NCBI GenBank assembly: GCA_023391835.1
Contig: JAEWAE010000057.1
Location: 1-64,000, forward strand
Direction: 5' to 3'
From: Bacillota bacterium
GTDB taxonomy: Bacteria; Bacillota; Clostridia; Oscillospirales; Ethanoligenentaceae
Length of the DNA stretch: 64,000 nucleotides
Shown here: in pieces, positions 15,608-24,723 of the stretch
Layout of the letters: every line of letters starts with the position of its first letter
How positions within the stretch are numbered: position 1 is the first letter of the stretch
Translations under genes and position numbers: made by a program
Notes under the pieces: generated by a model
Database searches by the model: none
The model's input: only the letters and a program-made list of their open reading frames with translations
What the model was told of the DNA's origin: nothing

Positions 15608-18232
15608 TTATTGGCGCAGAGCCGCGAGGCTTTCCTCCAGGCTGCGCAGTTTTTCCGTCAGGCGGCCGACTTTGTCGCGTTCGGCCTGCACCACCGGCGT
15701 GGGCGCTTTGGCGACGAAGCTCTGATTTTGCAGCTTGGCCCGGACCGACGCAAGCTGCTTTTCGCAGCCGGCCCGTTCCTTATCCAGACGGGCGATCTCT
15801 TTTTCGATATCCACCAGCTCGCCCATAGGGATGTCGATGACGGCGCCGTCGGCTACGATGCGCACGCTGTTTTCCAGCCGGAAGCTCTCGCCCGTCTCGA
15901 CGCGGGAGGCAAAGGCCAGCCGCTCGATGAAGGGCGCGGCCGCGTCAAAATCGGCCCGATAGGGCGTGGCGACGTAGACGTGGGCCTTGCGGGAAGGCGG
16001 CACGCCCATCTCGGCCCGGCGGTTACGGATGGCGCGGATCGCCTGCATGATGCGCCCGAAGGATTCCTCCTCGGCCGGGAAATGCAGCTCCTCGCGGTAT
16101 TCCGGCCAGTGGGCGGTCATGATGGTGTCGCCCTTGTGGGGCAGCGTCTGCCATATTTCCTCGGTGATGAACGGCATGAACGGATGCAGCAGCATCAGCG
16201 TGTGGGACATGACATAGCACAGCACCCGCCGCGCCCGGTCGGCCGTCTCGCCGCCCGCCTGCAGGCGGGTCTTGGTCAACTCGATATACCAGTCGCAGAA
16301 GCTTTCCCAGATGAAGTCGTACAGCTTCTGCACCGCCATGCCGATCTCGAAGTGCTCGAGATTTTCGGTCACTTCGCGGCAAAGGGTGTTGTAAAGGCTC
16401 AGAATCCACATATCCTCGGTCTCAAGGGTGTCGGGCAGGCCCGTTTTCACCGGCTCGTCGCCGCTATTCATCAGGATGAAGCGGCAGGCATTCCAGATCT
16501 TATTGGCGAAATTGCGGCTGGACTGCACTCGCTCGTCCGAAAAGCGCATGTCGTTGCCGGGGCTGTTGCCCGTGGCGATGGTGAATCGAAGCGCGTCGGC
16601 ACCGTATTTGTCGATGACCACCAGCGGGTCGATGCCGTTGCCCAGGGATTTGGACATTTTGCGCCCCTGCGTATCGCGCACCAGACCATGGAGATAGACC
16701 GTGTGGAACGGCACCTCGCCCATCTGCTCGATGCCCGAAAAGATCATGCGGGCCACCCAGAAAAAGATGATGTCGTAACCCGCCACCAGCACGCTGGTGG
16801 GGTAGAAATAGGCAAGCTCCGGGGTCTTATCCGGCCAGCCGAGGGTGGAAAACGGCCACAGGGCGGAAGAAAACCACGTGTCGAGGGTATCCGGGTCCTG
16901 ATGCAGATGATGCCCGCCGCAGTGGCCGCAAGCGTCGGGCGTTTCGCGCGAGACGGTGATTTCGCCGCAGTCGTCGCAATACCACGCCGGGATACGGTGG
17001 CCCCACCAGAGCTGGCGGGATATGCACCAGTCGCGGATATTCTCCATCCAGTTATAATAGATTTTTTCAAACCGTTCGGGTATGATGCGGATCTTGCCCG
17101 AGCGCACGGCCTCGATAGCCGGCTCTGCCAGCGGTTTCATTTTGACAAACCACTGCTTGGAGACCCGCGGCTCCACCACCGTGTGGCAGCGGTAGCAGGA
17201 GCCCACGTTGTGCTTGATGGGCTCGACGCGCACCAGATAGCCGCCGGCTTCCAGATCCGCCACGATGGCCTTGCGGGCGTCGTCGCGGCTCAGGCCCTTG
17301 TATTTGCCGCCGTTTTCGTTGACGACAGCGCCGTCATCCATGATATTGATGACCGGCAGATGATGCCGCAGCCCCACCTCGAAATCGTTGGGGTCGTGGG
17401 CCGGGGTGATCTTCACCACGCCGGTGCCGAATTCCCTGTCGACGTATTCGTCGGCGATGAGCGGGATCTCGCGCCCCACCAGCGGCAGAATGAGCTTTTT
17501 GCCCACCATGGCCTTGTATCGCGCATCCTCCGGATGCACGGCCACGGCGGTATCGCCGAGGATGGTCTCAGGCCGGGTGGTGGCAAGCTCGATCCATCCG
17601 CTGCCGTCGGCAAAGGGATAACGCAGGTGCCAGAAGGAGCCGTCGTGCTCGGCGTATTCCACTTCCGCGTCGGAAATGGAGGTGCGGCAGTGGGGGCACC
17701 AGTTGATGATGCGCTCGCCGCGGTAAATCAGGCCCTTGTCATACAGCCGGCAGAACACCTCGCGCACGGCCTTGGAGCAGCCCTCGTCGAGGGTGAAGCG
17801 TTCCCGCTGCCAGTCACAGGAACAGCCAAGCTTTTTGAGCTGCTTGATGATGCGTCCGCCGAATTTTTCCCGCCAGGCCCAGGCGCGTTTTAAAAACTCG
17901 TCGCGGCCGATTTCTTCCTTGCTCAGGCCCTCTTTGCGCAGCGCCTCGACGATTTTCGCCTCGGTGGCAATGGAGGCGTGGTCGGTGCCCGGCACCCACA
18001 GGGCCTCGTAGCCCTGCATGCGCCGCCAGCGGATGAGGATATCCTGCGGCACATTGTCGAGCACGTGCCCCAAATGGAGCTGGCCCGTGATGTTGGGGGG
18101 CGGAATCACGATGGAAAACGGTTTTTTACGTGCGTCCGGCTCGGCGTGAAAATACCCGCCGTCGAGCCAGAACCGGTAAATGCGGTCCTCCACCTCGGAA
18201 GGCTCATAGGTTTTGGCAAGCTGCCTGTCCAT
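15608..18232 (-). CDS. valS: valyl-tRNA synthetase
   Basis: Predicted 874-residue class I synthetase that charges tRNA-Val. The HIGH motif appears as PPNITGQLHLGHVLD (about residues 45-59), the KMSKS motif as GRKMSKSLGNGIDP (about 520), and the editing domain begins after WIELATTRPETILGD. A C-terminal coiled coil (IEKEIARLDKERAGCEKQL) is present, as usual. It has its own consensus promoter and, unlike many Firmicute valS genes, no T-box motif in its roughly 140-base leader. folC follows. Confidence 0.97.
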   Translation of the reverse strand: MDRQLAKTYEPSEVEDRIYRFWLDGGYFHAEPDARKKPFSIVIPPPNITGQLHLGHVLDNVPQDILIRWRRMQGYEALWVPGTDHASIATEAKIVEALRKEGLSKEEIGRDEFLKRAWAWREKFGGRIIKQLKKLGCSCDWQRERFTLDEGCSKAVREVFCRLYDKGLIYRGERIINWCPHCRTSISDAEVEYAEHDGSFWHLRYPFADGSGWIELATTRPETILGDTAVAVHPEDARYKAMVGKKLILPLVGREIPLIADEYVDREFGTGVVKITPAHDPNDFEVGLRHHLPVINIMDDGAVVNENGGKYKGLSRDDARKAIVADLEAGGYLVRVEPIKHNVGSCYRCHTVVEPRVSKQWFVKMKPLAEPAIEAVRSGKIRIIPERFEKIYYNWMENIRDWCISRQLWWGHRIPAWYCDDCGEITVSRETPDACGHCGGHHLHQDPDTLDTWFSSALWPFSTLGWPDKTPELAYFYPTSVLVAGYDIIFFWVARMIFSGIEQMGEVPFHTVYLHGLVRDTQGRKMSKSLGNGIDPLVVIDKYGADALRFTIATGNSPGNDMRFSDERVQSSRNFANKIWNACRFILMNSGDEPVKTGLPDTLETEDMWILSLYNTLCREVTENLEHFEIGMAVQKLYDFIWESFCDWYIELTKTRLQAGGETADRARRVLCYVMSHTLMLLHPFMPFITEEIWQTLPHKGDTIMTAHWPEYREELHFPAEEESFGRIMQAIRAIRNRRAEMGVPPSRKAHVYVATPYRADFDAAAPFIERLAFASRVETGESFRLENSVRIVADGAVIDIPMGELVDIEKEIARLDKERAGCEKQLASVRAKLQNQSFVAKAPTPVVQAERDKVGRLTEKLRSLEESLAALRQ

Positions 18233-18376
18233 TCTTCAATCATTCCTTCGAAACGCACCCGCAGCCGGGCGCGGATTGCGGCTTTCGGCATATTCCCGCC
18301 CGGCGCGCCATATGGTAGTACTGTCGTGCCCATGCCGGAGCACGCAGGTCGGGGCGGGAAGATACGGTTATTTAGT

Positions 18377-18405
18377 ATTATATTCCGCCCGCCGGGAGGT
18401 GTCAA
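18377..18405 (-). promoter_or_regulatory. valS promoter
   Basis: Minus-strand -35 TTGACA (18400-18405), 17-base spacer, -10 TATAAT (18377-18382): full consensus. The 138-base leader that follows shows no T-box sequence. Confidence 0.85.
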
Positions 18406-18518
18406 GGAAGCCGCTCCCGCTAGGGTTCCGGCCGGGGAGCTCCGCTTGAATTTCGGCATAGAAGCTGAATTTGCGCGATATTATTGGCGTGTTTTATGGA
18501 AATTATCCCGTGCCACTC

Positions 18519-18547
18519 TTGAAAACGGGCAACGGCGAATTTATACT
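18519..18547 (+). promoter_or_regulatory. promoter of the EF-G-like gene
   Basis: -35 TTGAAA (18519-18524), 17-base spacer, -10 TATACT (18542-18547). It lies in the 494-base gap shared with the divergent valS promoter. Confidence 0.7.
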
Positions 18548-18557
18548 TGTCTTATTA

Positions 18558-18688
18558 CAGCAATTCCATTAAAAATGGGAGAAGCCGTGTCCCCTCTGCC
18601 CGCCTTCGGCGGAAAGGTGAAACACGCCGCAAACTCTCTCTTTGCCGGAATTGCTGCGGGCGCCCCGGGGAAAACGCCGCCGGGGCGG
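18558..18688 (+). promoter_or_regulatory. structured 5' leader of the EF-G-like gene
   Basis: Ten-base arms CAGCAATTCC (18558-18567) and GGAATTGCTG (18647-18656) enclose an inner stem built on CCGCC-UUC-GGCGG with flanking CCU/AGG and CGUGU/ACACG pairs. A second stem, GCCCCGG/CCGGGGC, follows at about 18663-18688, just ahead of the ribosome site. No T-run is present, so control, if any, would be translational or by RNA stability. It matches no riboswitch class I know. Confidence 0.5.
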
Positions 18689-18726
18689 CCGGACGCTTGC
18701 CGCATTATGAAAGGAGCATGAGTTTT

Positions 18727-20772
18727 ATGGAGTCGTATCATCCAAGCCAGATCCGGAATATCGCCCTGACGGGGCATACGGGAGCGGGAAAGACCTCCCT
18801 GGCGGAAGCCATGCTGAGTGCGGCGGGCGTCATCGGCCGGGCGGGCAGCGTGGATGCTGGCAACACCGTGTGCGATTTCGACCCGGAAGAGGTCCGTCGC
18901 CGGGTGTCGATTTCCTGTGCGGCGGCGCCGCTGGAATGGAAAGGCTGCAAGCTCAATCTGCTTGACACGCCGGGCCTTTTCGATTTTGAGGGCGCCCAGG
19001 TGGAAGGTCTGCGGGCGGCGGACAGCACCGTCATTGTGGTGTCGGGCAAAGCCGGCGTGGACGTCGGCACGGAAAAGGCATGGCGGTACGCCCTCGGCTC
19101 CCACATGCCGAGGGCATTTTTTGTCAGCCGTCTGGATGACCCCGACGCGGATTATTATAAGGTTTTCGAGGAGCTCAAGGCCGCCTTCGGCGCGGCGGTG
19201 TGCCCGGTGATCGTGCCTTTTACGGGGGCGGACGGCCCGGTATATGTGAATCTGCTGGAAATGAAAGCCTATCGCTACGACGGACGCGGCACCGCCGCCG
19301 AGGCTCCCATGCCGGAAAGCGAGCACCGGCTTCAGGGTCTGATCACCGCCGTGAGCGAAGCGGTGGCCGAGACCGACGACGCGCTGTTTGAAAAATACTT
19401 TTCCGGCGAGGCCTTCAGCCACGATGAGCTGGTGACGGGCGTGCACGCCGGGCTGCGGGAGGGCAGCATCGCGCCGGTTTTCTGCGGCTCCGCGGCGACG
19501 GGGGCGGGCGTCCCGGCGCTGCTCGACGGCATCGCCGACATTTTCCCGGGGGCCGATGCCAACCCGCCCGCCGAACTGCCGGACGGTGTGCGCGAGGACG
19601 GCCCCACGGCGGCACTGGTGTTTAAGACGGTGGCCGACCCATTCGTAGGCAAGCTTTCCTATCTGCGGGTCTACTCGGGTGCGGTGACCGGCGACGCGAT
19701 GCTGCGCAATTCGCGCACAGGGCAGACTGAAAAGATCGGCAAGCTCTATTTCCTGCGCGGCAAGAAACAGCTGGACACCGATCGTATCCCGGCCGGGGAT
19801 ATCGGCGCGGCAGCCAAGCTCGACGCGCTGACCGGCGACACCCTCTCCGCTCCCAATGCGGAAATTACCCTGCCTCCCGCCGCCTTTCCCGCCCCGTCGC
19901 TGTCGATGGCGGTGACGCCGCTGACCAAGGGCGACGAGGACAAAATGTCCCAGAGCCTGCGGCGGCTGTGCGAGGAGGACCCGACGCTGCGGTTTTCCAC
20001 CGACCCGGAAACCCGGCAGCAGATTTTATCGGGGCTGGGGGAATCCCATCTGGAATACGTGCGCGCCCGGCTCAAGGCAAAATTCGGCGTGACCGTGCGG
20101 TTGGAAAAACCCGAAGTGGCCTATCGCGAGGCCATCCGCAAAAAGGTGAAAGCCGAGGGCAAGCACAAGAAGCAGACCGGCGGACACGGGCAGTACGGCC
20201 ACGTCTTTATTGAATTTGAGCCCTGCGACAGCGAGGAAATGGTGTTTGAAGAAAAAGTGTTCGGCGGCGCGGTGCCGAAAAACTTCTTCCCCGCCGTGGA
20301 AAAGGGGCTGCGCGAGTGCGTGGCGCACGGCGTGCTGGCCGGGTACCCGGTGGTGCACCTCAAGGCCACGCTGGTGGATGGCTCCTATCACCCGGTGGAT
20401 TCTTCCGAAGCGGCCTTCAAAGCGGCGGCGGCTCTGGCTTTCCGCGCGGGGCTTGCCCAGGCGGCGCCGATGCTGCTCGAGCCTATCGGCACGCTCAGCG
20501 CCCGTGTGCCGGATGCCTGCGCCGGCGACATCATCGGTGAAATCAACCGGCGCCGCGGCCGGGTGCTGGGGATGGAACCGGCAGAGCCCGGCGTACAGGA
20601 AGTGACCGCCGAAGCGCCGGTGGGCGAGATGCAGGATTTTTCCACCGTGCTGCGCGCGCTGACCCAGGGACGGGGCAGCTTCCGTTTCGCCTTTGCCCGC
20701 TATGAGGAAGCGCCGCCCCAGGTGGCTCAGGCGGTCATTGGGAAATCCCGCGCTAACTCCGCGGTCGGATAA
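18727..20772 (+). CDS. elongation factor G-like translational GTPase (EF-G paralogue)
   Basis: Predicted 681-residue protein with the five-domain plan of EF-G and ribosome-protection proteins. G1 is GHTGAGKT (about residues 15-22). The switch II motif reads DTPGLFDF rather than DTPGHVDF, so the catalytic histidine is missing. The G4 box reads SRLD in place of NKxD. Domain IV is recognisable at GGHGQYGHVFIEFEP and domain V at PIGTLSARVPDACAGDIIGEINRRRGRVLGM. This fits the EF-G2-like paralogue group rather than the canonical factor, with no ribosomal-protein neighbours. Start chosen at 18727, ten bases after AAAGGAG; the ATG at 18718 is too close. Confidence 0.88.
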   Translation: MESYHPSQIRNIALTGHTGAGKTSLAEAMLSAAGVIGRAGSVDAGNTVCDFDPEEVRRRVSISCAAAPLEWKGCKLNLLDTPGLFDFEGAQVEGLRAADSTVIVVSGKAGVDVGTEKAWRYALGSHMPRAFFVSRLDDPDADYYKVFEELKAAFGAAVCPVIVPFTGADGPVYVNLLEMKAYRYDGRGTAAEAPMPESEHRLQGLITAVSEAVAETDDALFEKYFSGEAFSHDELVTGVHAGLREGSIAPVFCGSAATGAGVPALLDGIADIFPGADANPPAELPDGVREDGPTAALVFKTVADPFVGKLSYLRVYSGAVTGDAMLRNSRTGQTEKIGKLYFLRGKKQLDTDRIPAGDIGAAAKLDALTGDTLSAPNAEITLPPAAFPAPSLSMAVTPLTKGDEDKMSQSLRRLCEEDPTLRFSTDPETRQQILSGLGESHLEYVRARLKAKFGVTVRLEKPEVAYREAIRKKVKAEGKHKKQTGGHGQYGHVFIEFEPCDSEEMVFEEKVFGGAVPKNFFPAVEKGLRECVAHGVLAGYPVVHLKATLVDGSYHPVDSSEAAFKAAAALAFRAGLAQAAPMLLEPIGTLSARVPDACAGDIIGEINRRRGRVLGMEPAEPGVQEVTAEAPVGEMQDFSTVLRALTQGRGSFRFAFARYEEAPPQVAQAVIGKSRANSAVG

Positions 20773-20799
20773 GTCTCCCGCCGCCGGTTGAGGGATGCC

Positions 20800-20828
20800 T
20801 TGACCTTTCGCGCGGTTTGGGTTACACT
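20800..20828 (+). promoter_or_regulatory. promoter of the zinc-ribbon gene
   Basis: -35 TTGACC (20800-20805), 17-base spacer, -10 TACACT (20823-20828). Confidence 0.65.
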
Positions 20829-20858
20829 GATACCAACAACCGGCGAGGGGGGCACGGC

Positions 20859-21233
20859 ATGAAATACTGCATGGGCTGCGGAGCGAAGCTTGAGGAAACG
20901 GACCGTTTCTGCCCGGTGTGCGGGATGAAACAATGGGTGTCGGCCGGCGCCGTGCGGGCGCAGGCCGACGGGGTCGCGGATTTGGATATCCCCCGCCCCG
21001 GCCCGCTGATGGTGTGGGGCGTCGTGCTCTTTTTCCTGCTCAACCCCGTGGGCACCCCTCTGGCTGCCGCGGCGCTGCTGCTGACGGTCATCGCCCACAG
21101 CGGCGGGCCGCGGGCCGGCGCTCAGCTGCGGGTGGCCCACAGTCTGTGCGTGGTGGGCGGCGCGGCCGACCTCATCACGGCCGCAGCTTTCCTGCTGGGC
21201 GCGCTGGTACGGCTGGTAAGCGGCGGAGCCTGA
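20859..21233 (+). CDS. zinc-ribbon membrane protein of unknown function
   Basis: Predicted 124-residue protein. The N-terminus is a zinc ribbon with two Cys pairs (YCMGCGAKLEETDRFCPVCG, residues 3-22), followed by a short linker and two or three hydrophobic segments (about residues 50-75 and 85-118). GAGGGGGG lies ahead of the ATG. Such zinc-ribbon plus membrane proteins are common in Clostridia and mostly uncharacterised. It is a single-gene unit with its own promoter and a shared terminator downstream. Confidence 0.75.
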   Translation: MKYCMGCGAKLEETDRFCPVCGMKQWVSAGAVRAQADGVADLDIPRPGPLMVWGVVLFFLLNPVGTPLAAAALLLTVIAHSGGPRAGAQLRVAHSLCVVGGAADLITAAAFLLGALVRLVSGGA

Positions 21234-21251
21234 CCCGGCGGCGGCACTTTC

Positions 21252-21302
21252 AAAAGACAAGCCCCTATCGGGGACCGATCCGGTCTCTGATAGGGGCTTT
21301 TG
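21252..21302. terminator. bidirectional terminator
   Basis: Stem AAGCCCCTATC...GATAGGGGCTT with A-rich and T-rich flanks on opposite sides. It lies between the converging zinc-ribbon gene and gpsA. Confidence 0.85.
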
Positions 21303-21317
21303 ATGCGCTGCGGCCGA

Positions 21318-22346
21318 TCAGGCGGACTGACCGGGCACCCACGCGTCTTCCATTTCATGCTTTTTCTGCCGCCCCATCAGGTCTTCGATCGCCTTGCGGG
21401 GGTCCTTGCCCTCAAAGAGCACGCAGCAGCACTCCGCGACGATGGGCATGTCGACACCGGCGCGCCGGGCCAGTTCCCGTGCCGCGCGGGCGGTGTTGTA
21501 GCCTTCCACCGTCATGCCCACCTTTTCCACCGCCGCTTCGCCTGTCAGGCCCTGGCCGATGAGGATGCCGGCCCGGCGGTTGCGGCTGTGCATGCTGGTG
21601 CAGGTGACGATAAGGTCGCCGATGCCCGTCAGCCCGGCGAAGGTCTGGGGGCAGCCGCCCATGGCGGCACCGAGGCGCGCCATCTCGGTGATGCCGCGGG
21701 TCATCAGCGCGGCCTTGGTATTGTCGCCCAGCCCCAGACCGTCGCAGATGCCGGCCGCCAGAGCGATGATGTTTTTAAGCGCCCCGCCCAGCTCCGCGCC
21801 CACAATGTCGGCGTTGACATAGATGCGGAAGGTCGGATTCATAAACAGATCCTGAATCCGGCGGGCGGCATCGATATCGGCGGAGGCCGCCACCACGGCG
21901 GTGGGCACCCCGCGCGAAACTTCCTCCGCGTGGGAAGGCCCGGAGAGGGCCACCACCCGCGCGTCGGGCAGCTCCTGACCGATCACCTGTGACATGCGCA
22001 GCAGGCTGCCCTCTTCCAGCCCCTTGGAGACGACCGTCACCAGCTTGCCCGCCGGCAGCGGCAGGCCGTGCAGCCGCGCGGCCGTCTGCCGTACGGCAAA
22101 CGAAGGCACCGCCACGACAACGGCTTCGGCATCCCGCGCCGGGGCAAGGTCGGTGGTCAGTTCCATTTCGGGCGGCAGCGCCACGCCCGGCAGCAGGCGG
22201 CGGTTTTCCCGGTCTTTCCGCAGGGCGTCGATATCCTTGTCAAAGGGCGACCAGAGCGTCACACGCGTGCCGAACCGGGCACACATGACGCCCAGAGCGG
22301 TGCCCCAGCCGCCTGCGCCCAGGATCATCACGCCGCTCATCCGCAT
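21318..22346 (-). CDS. gpsA: glycerol-3-phosphate dehydrogenase [NAD(P)+]
   Basis: Predicted 342-residue cytoplasmic enzyme making sn-glycerol 3-phosphate for phospholipids. The NAD site is ILGAGGWGTALG (residues 8-19), with KNIIALAAGICDGLGLGDNTKAALMTRG as the substrate/catalytic block. It overlaps the end of plsY: the ATG at 22346 or the one at 22340 (ATGA overlap) could both serve. GpsA supplies the substrate used by PlsY, so the pairing is functional. Confidence 0.96.
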   Translation of the reverse strand: MRMSGVMILGAGGWGTALGVMCARFGTRVTLWSPFDKDIDALRKDRENRRLLPGVALPPEMELTTDLAPARDAEAVVVAVPSFAVRQTAARLHGLPLPAGKLVTVVSKGLEEGSLLRMSQVIGQELPDARVVALSGPSHAEEVSRGVPTAVVAASADIDAARRIQDLFMNPTFRIYVNADIVGAELGGALKNIIALAAGICDGLGLGDNTKAALMTRGITEMARLGAAMGGCPQTFAGLTGIGDLIVTCTSMHSRNRRAGILIGQGLTGEAAVEKVGMTVEGYNTARAARELARRAGVDMPIVAECCCVLFEGKDPRKAIEDLMGRQKKHEMEDAWVPGQSA

Positions 22347-23005
22347 TTACCCCCATGACGCAGCGCAATGCGGGGCTCGCTGTGGGTCATCAGACGCCGG
22401 ATATTGGCCCGGTGCCGGACAAATACGATCAGCCCGGCGCAAAGCATCACCCCGGCGCCCTGCAAGGCTACCTTCGGCCCGGCATGAATGTATACCGCAA
22501 ACGCGGCAAACGGCATGATTCCCACCGCAATCAATGCGGAAAGCGACACGATGCGTGTGAGTACCAGCAGCAGGATGAACACCGACATGCCGATGGCAAA
22601 GGCCCGCGGCTCCACCATCAGCGCCAGTCCGGCCGTGGTGGCCACGCCCTTGCCGCCGCGGAAGCTGAAAAAGAGCGGATACATATGTCCCAGGATACAG
22701 CCTATCCCGGCGGTGCCGGTGATGTAAAGCGGCGCGACCATGGTCGTGCCGAAGAAATGGAAAAGCCACCGGCCGATGAGCACGGCAATGACGCATTTGC
22801 AAAAATCCCCCACGAAGGTCAGCGCCGCAGGCAATTTGCCGGCCGTGCGCAGCACGTTGGTGGTGCCGGCATTGCCGCTGCCGTGCTGGCGCACATCCGT
22901 GCGCGCGAAAAAGCGGGTGATGATGATGGAAAAGTCGACGCTGCCGATCAGATAAGCCGCGACCGCCGTCAGCAAAAACGGCAGTATGCTGTCAGCTGCA
23001 AGCAT
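22337..23005 (-). CDS. plsY: acyl-phosphate:glycerol-3-phosphate acyltransferase
   Basis: Predicted 222-residue multi-pass membrane enzyme making lysophosphatidic acid from acyl-phosphate and glycerol 3-phosphate. Family motifs are YLIGSVDFSIII, HGSGNAGTTNVLRT and SFRGGKGVATTAG. It lies between der and gpsA in one operon and overlaps gpsA. Confidence 0.95.
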   Translation of the reverse strand: MLAADSILPFLLTAVAAYLIGSVDFSIIITRFFARTDVRQHGSGNAGTTNVLRTAGKLPAALTFVGDFCKCVIAVLIGRWLFHFFGTTMVAPLYITGTAGIGCILGHMYPLFFSFRGGKGVATTAGLALMVEPRAFAIGMSVFILLLVLTRIVSLSALIAVGIMPFAAFAVYIHAGPKVALQGAGVMLCAGLIVFVRHRANIRRLMTHSEPRIALRHGGKCG

Positions 23006-23049
23006 GCGGAAACCTCCTCCTGTTTTCGTACTTCACGACCGTCGGACCG

Positions 23050-24372
23050 TCAGGCCTTGTCGCCTCTCTGGCGCACGACGAACCGCATGGGCGTGCCCTC
23101 CAGCCCGAAAGTCCCCCTCAGCTGGTTTTCCAGATACCGCTGATAGGAAAAGTGGAACAGTTCCTGCCGGTTGACGAACACCACGAATGTGGGCGGACGC
23201 ACCGAGGCCTGCGTCATATAGAGAATTTTCAGCCGCCGGCCCTTGTCGGAAGGCGGCTGCACCCGGGCCACCGCATCGGCCAGCACATCGTTGAGCTTGC
23301 CGGTGGGCACCCGCATGGCATTCTGCGCATCCACATAGCGGATGGTCTCGAAAAGTTTCGGAATCTGGAGCCCGGTCTTAGCCGAAATGCACAGGATAGG
23401 CGCATAGGGCATGAAGCTGAAATCCTGCGCCAGGCGTTTGGCATACCCGTCGGCCGTTTCGCCGGTACCGGCCATCAGATCCCATTTGTTGACCGCGATG
23501 ATGCAGGCTTTGCCCTGCTCATGGGCATAGCCGGCGATTTTGGAATCCTGCGCCGTGAAGCCCTCCCGGGCGTCGAGCAGGATGACGCAGACGGTGGCGC
23601 GTTCCACCGCCGCATAGGAGCGCAGCACGCTGTAACGCTCGACGCTGTCTTCCACCTTGCTGTGGCGGCGGATGCCGGCGGTGTCGATGAAGACATAGCG
23701 GCCGGTCTCGTTTTCGATTTCCATATCCACGGCGTCGCGGGTGGTGCCGGGGGCATCCGCCACCAGCACGCGCTCTTCCCCGGCGATGTGGTTGATGAGC
23801 GAGGATTTGCCGACGTTCGGCTTGCCGATGACGGCCACGCGGATGGCGTCGTCCTCCGCCGTCTCGGCCGGCTCGTCGGGCAGCAGCTCCATCACCCGGT
23901 CGAGCAGATCGCCGGTGCCGTGGCCGTGCACGGAAGACACCGGGTACGGGTCCCCCAGCCCCAGATTGTAAAACTCGTACACTTCGGCCGGCGCGTCGCC
24001 CAGACTGTCCGCCTTATTGACGCACAGCACCACCGGCCGGCCGCTGCGCCGCAGCATGGCGGCGACCTCCGTGTCCTGAGCCGTGGGGCCGGTCTTGAGG
24101 TCGGTGACCATGACGATCACGTCCGCCGTGTCGATGGCGGCCTGGGCCTGCTCCCGCATGCGGGAAAGCATCTCGTCGCCGCCCATGTCGATGCCGCCTG
24201 TGTCTGCCAGCAGGAAGGACCTGCCGCGCCATTCGCAGGGCGCGTAGATCCGGTCCCGCGTGACGCCGGGGGTGTCTTCCACAATCGAAAGACGCCGGCC
24301 CACCAGTTTGTTAAACAGCGTGGATTTGCCTACGTTGGGGCGCCCCACGATGGCCACAATTCGTTTTCCCAT
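23050..24372 (-). CDS. der: ribosome-assembly GTPase Der (EngA)
   Basis: Predicted 440-residue double GTPase for 50S subunit assembly. Two G domains are seen: GRPNVGKST (about residues 10-18) with DTGG and NKAD, and GKPNVGKSS (about 184) with DTAG and NKWD. A C-terminal KH-like domain follows. It is the first gene of der-plsY-gpsA. Confidence 0.97.
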   Translation of the reverse strand: MGKRIVAIVGRPNVGKSTLFNKLVGRRLSIVEDTPGVTRDRIYAPCEWRGRSFLLADTGGIDMGGDEMLSRMREQAQAAIDTADVIVMVTDLKTGPTAQDTEVAAMLRRSGRPVVLCVNKADSLGDAPAEVYEFYNLGLGDPYPVSSVHGHGTGDLLDRVMELLPDEPAETAEDDAIRVAVIGKPNVGKSSLINHIAGEERVLVADAPGTTRDAVDMEIENETGRYVFIDTAGIRRHSKVEDSVERYSVLRSYAAVERATVCVILLDAREGFTAQDSKIAGYAHEQGKACIIAVNKWDLMAGTGETADGYAKRLAQDFSFMPYAPILCISAKTGLQIPKLFETIRYVDAQNAMRVPTGKLNDVLADAVARVQPPSDKGRRLKILYMTQASVRPPTFVVFVNRQELFHFSYQRYLENQLRGTFGLEGTPMRFVVRQRGDKA

Positions 24373-24641
24373 TCTTTTATCGGCCTCCTGTCCCCCGATC
24401 GGGTGACGGTGCCTTTTCTCCTTTTAGAGCCTATCCGTAAATAAGCGGAGGCAAAATCCGCGGCAAATTTCCCTGCGGCTCTCTCCCACTCAATTGTGGA
24501 TCGCTCTTAGTGTTTCGGGTTTCGGGCGGGCTATCCGCCATACGGCCCCCGCCGGATATTACAAATAGCATAAACCATGCCGCCGATTTCTGCAACCGGT
24601 TTTTCCGCCAACTTTTTCCGGCGGTACCGGGTGCTTCGGGA
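24373..24641. other. gene-free gap with der promoter
   Basis: Between der and the rpmF terminator no reading frame is convincing on either strand. It holds the candidate der promoter (24567-24595) and nothing else recognised. Confidence 0.5.
24567..24595 (-). promoter_or_regulatory. candidate promoter of der-plsY-gpsA
   Basis: Minus-strand -35 TTGCAG (24590-24595), 17-base spacer, -10 TATGCT (24567-24572). Confidence 0.45.
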
Positions 24642-24669
24642 TAAAAAATAAGGAAGGATCGCTCCTTCC
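24642..24669 (-). terminator. terminator after rpmF
   Basis: Stem GGAAGGAGCGATCCTTCC followed on the minus strand by TTATTTTTTAT, 55 bases past the rpmF stop. Confidence 0.85.
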
Positions 24670-24723
24670 CCATTTTCATGGCCGGGCACAGGTTTTCGGA
24701 GCACCCGGCAGCGCCGGAACCCG

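Noticed and set aside
15584..17893. 769-residue plus-strand frame opposite valS
   Set aside because: GC-rich antisense artefact; no ribosome site, His/Arg/Gly-rich product, and valS is fully conserved on the other strand.
18233..18376. T-box leader expected for valS
   Set aside because: The leader was read on the minus strand and contains no T-box sequence or terminator.
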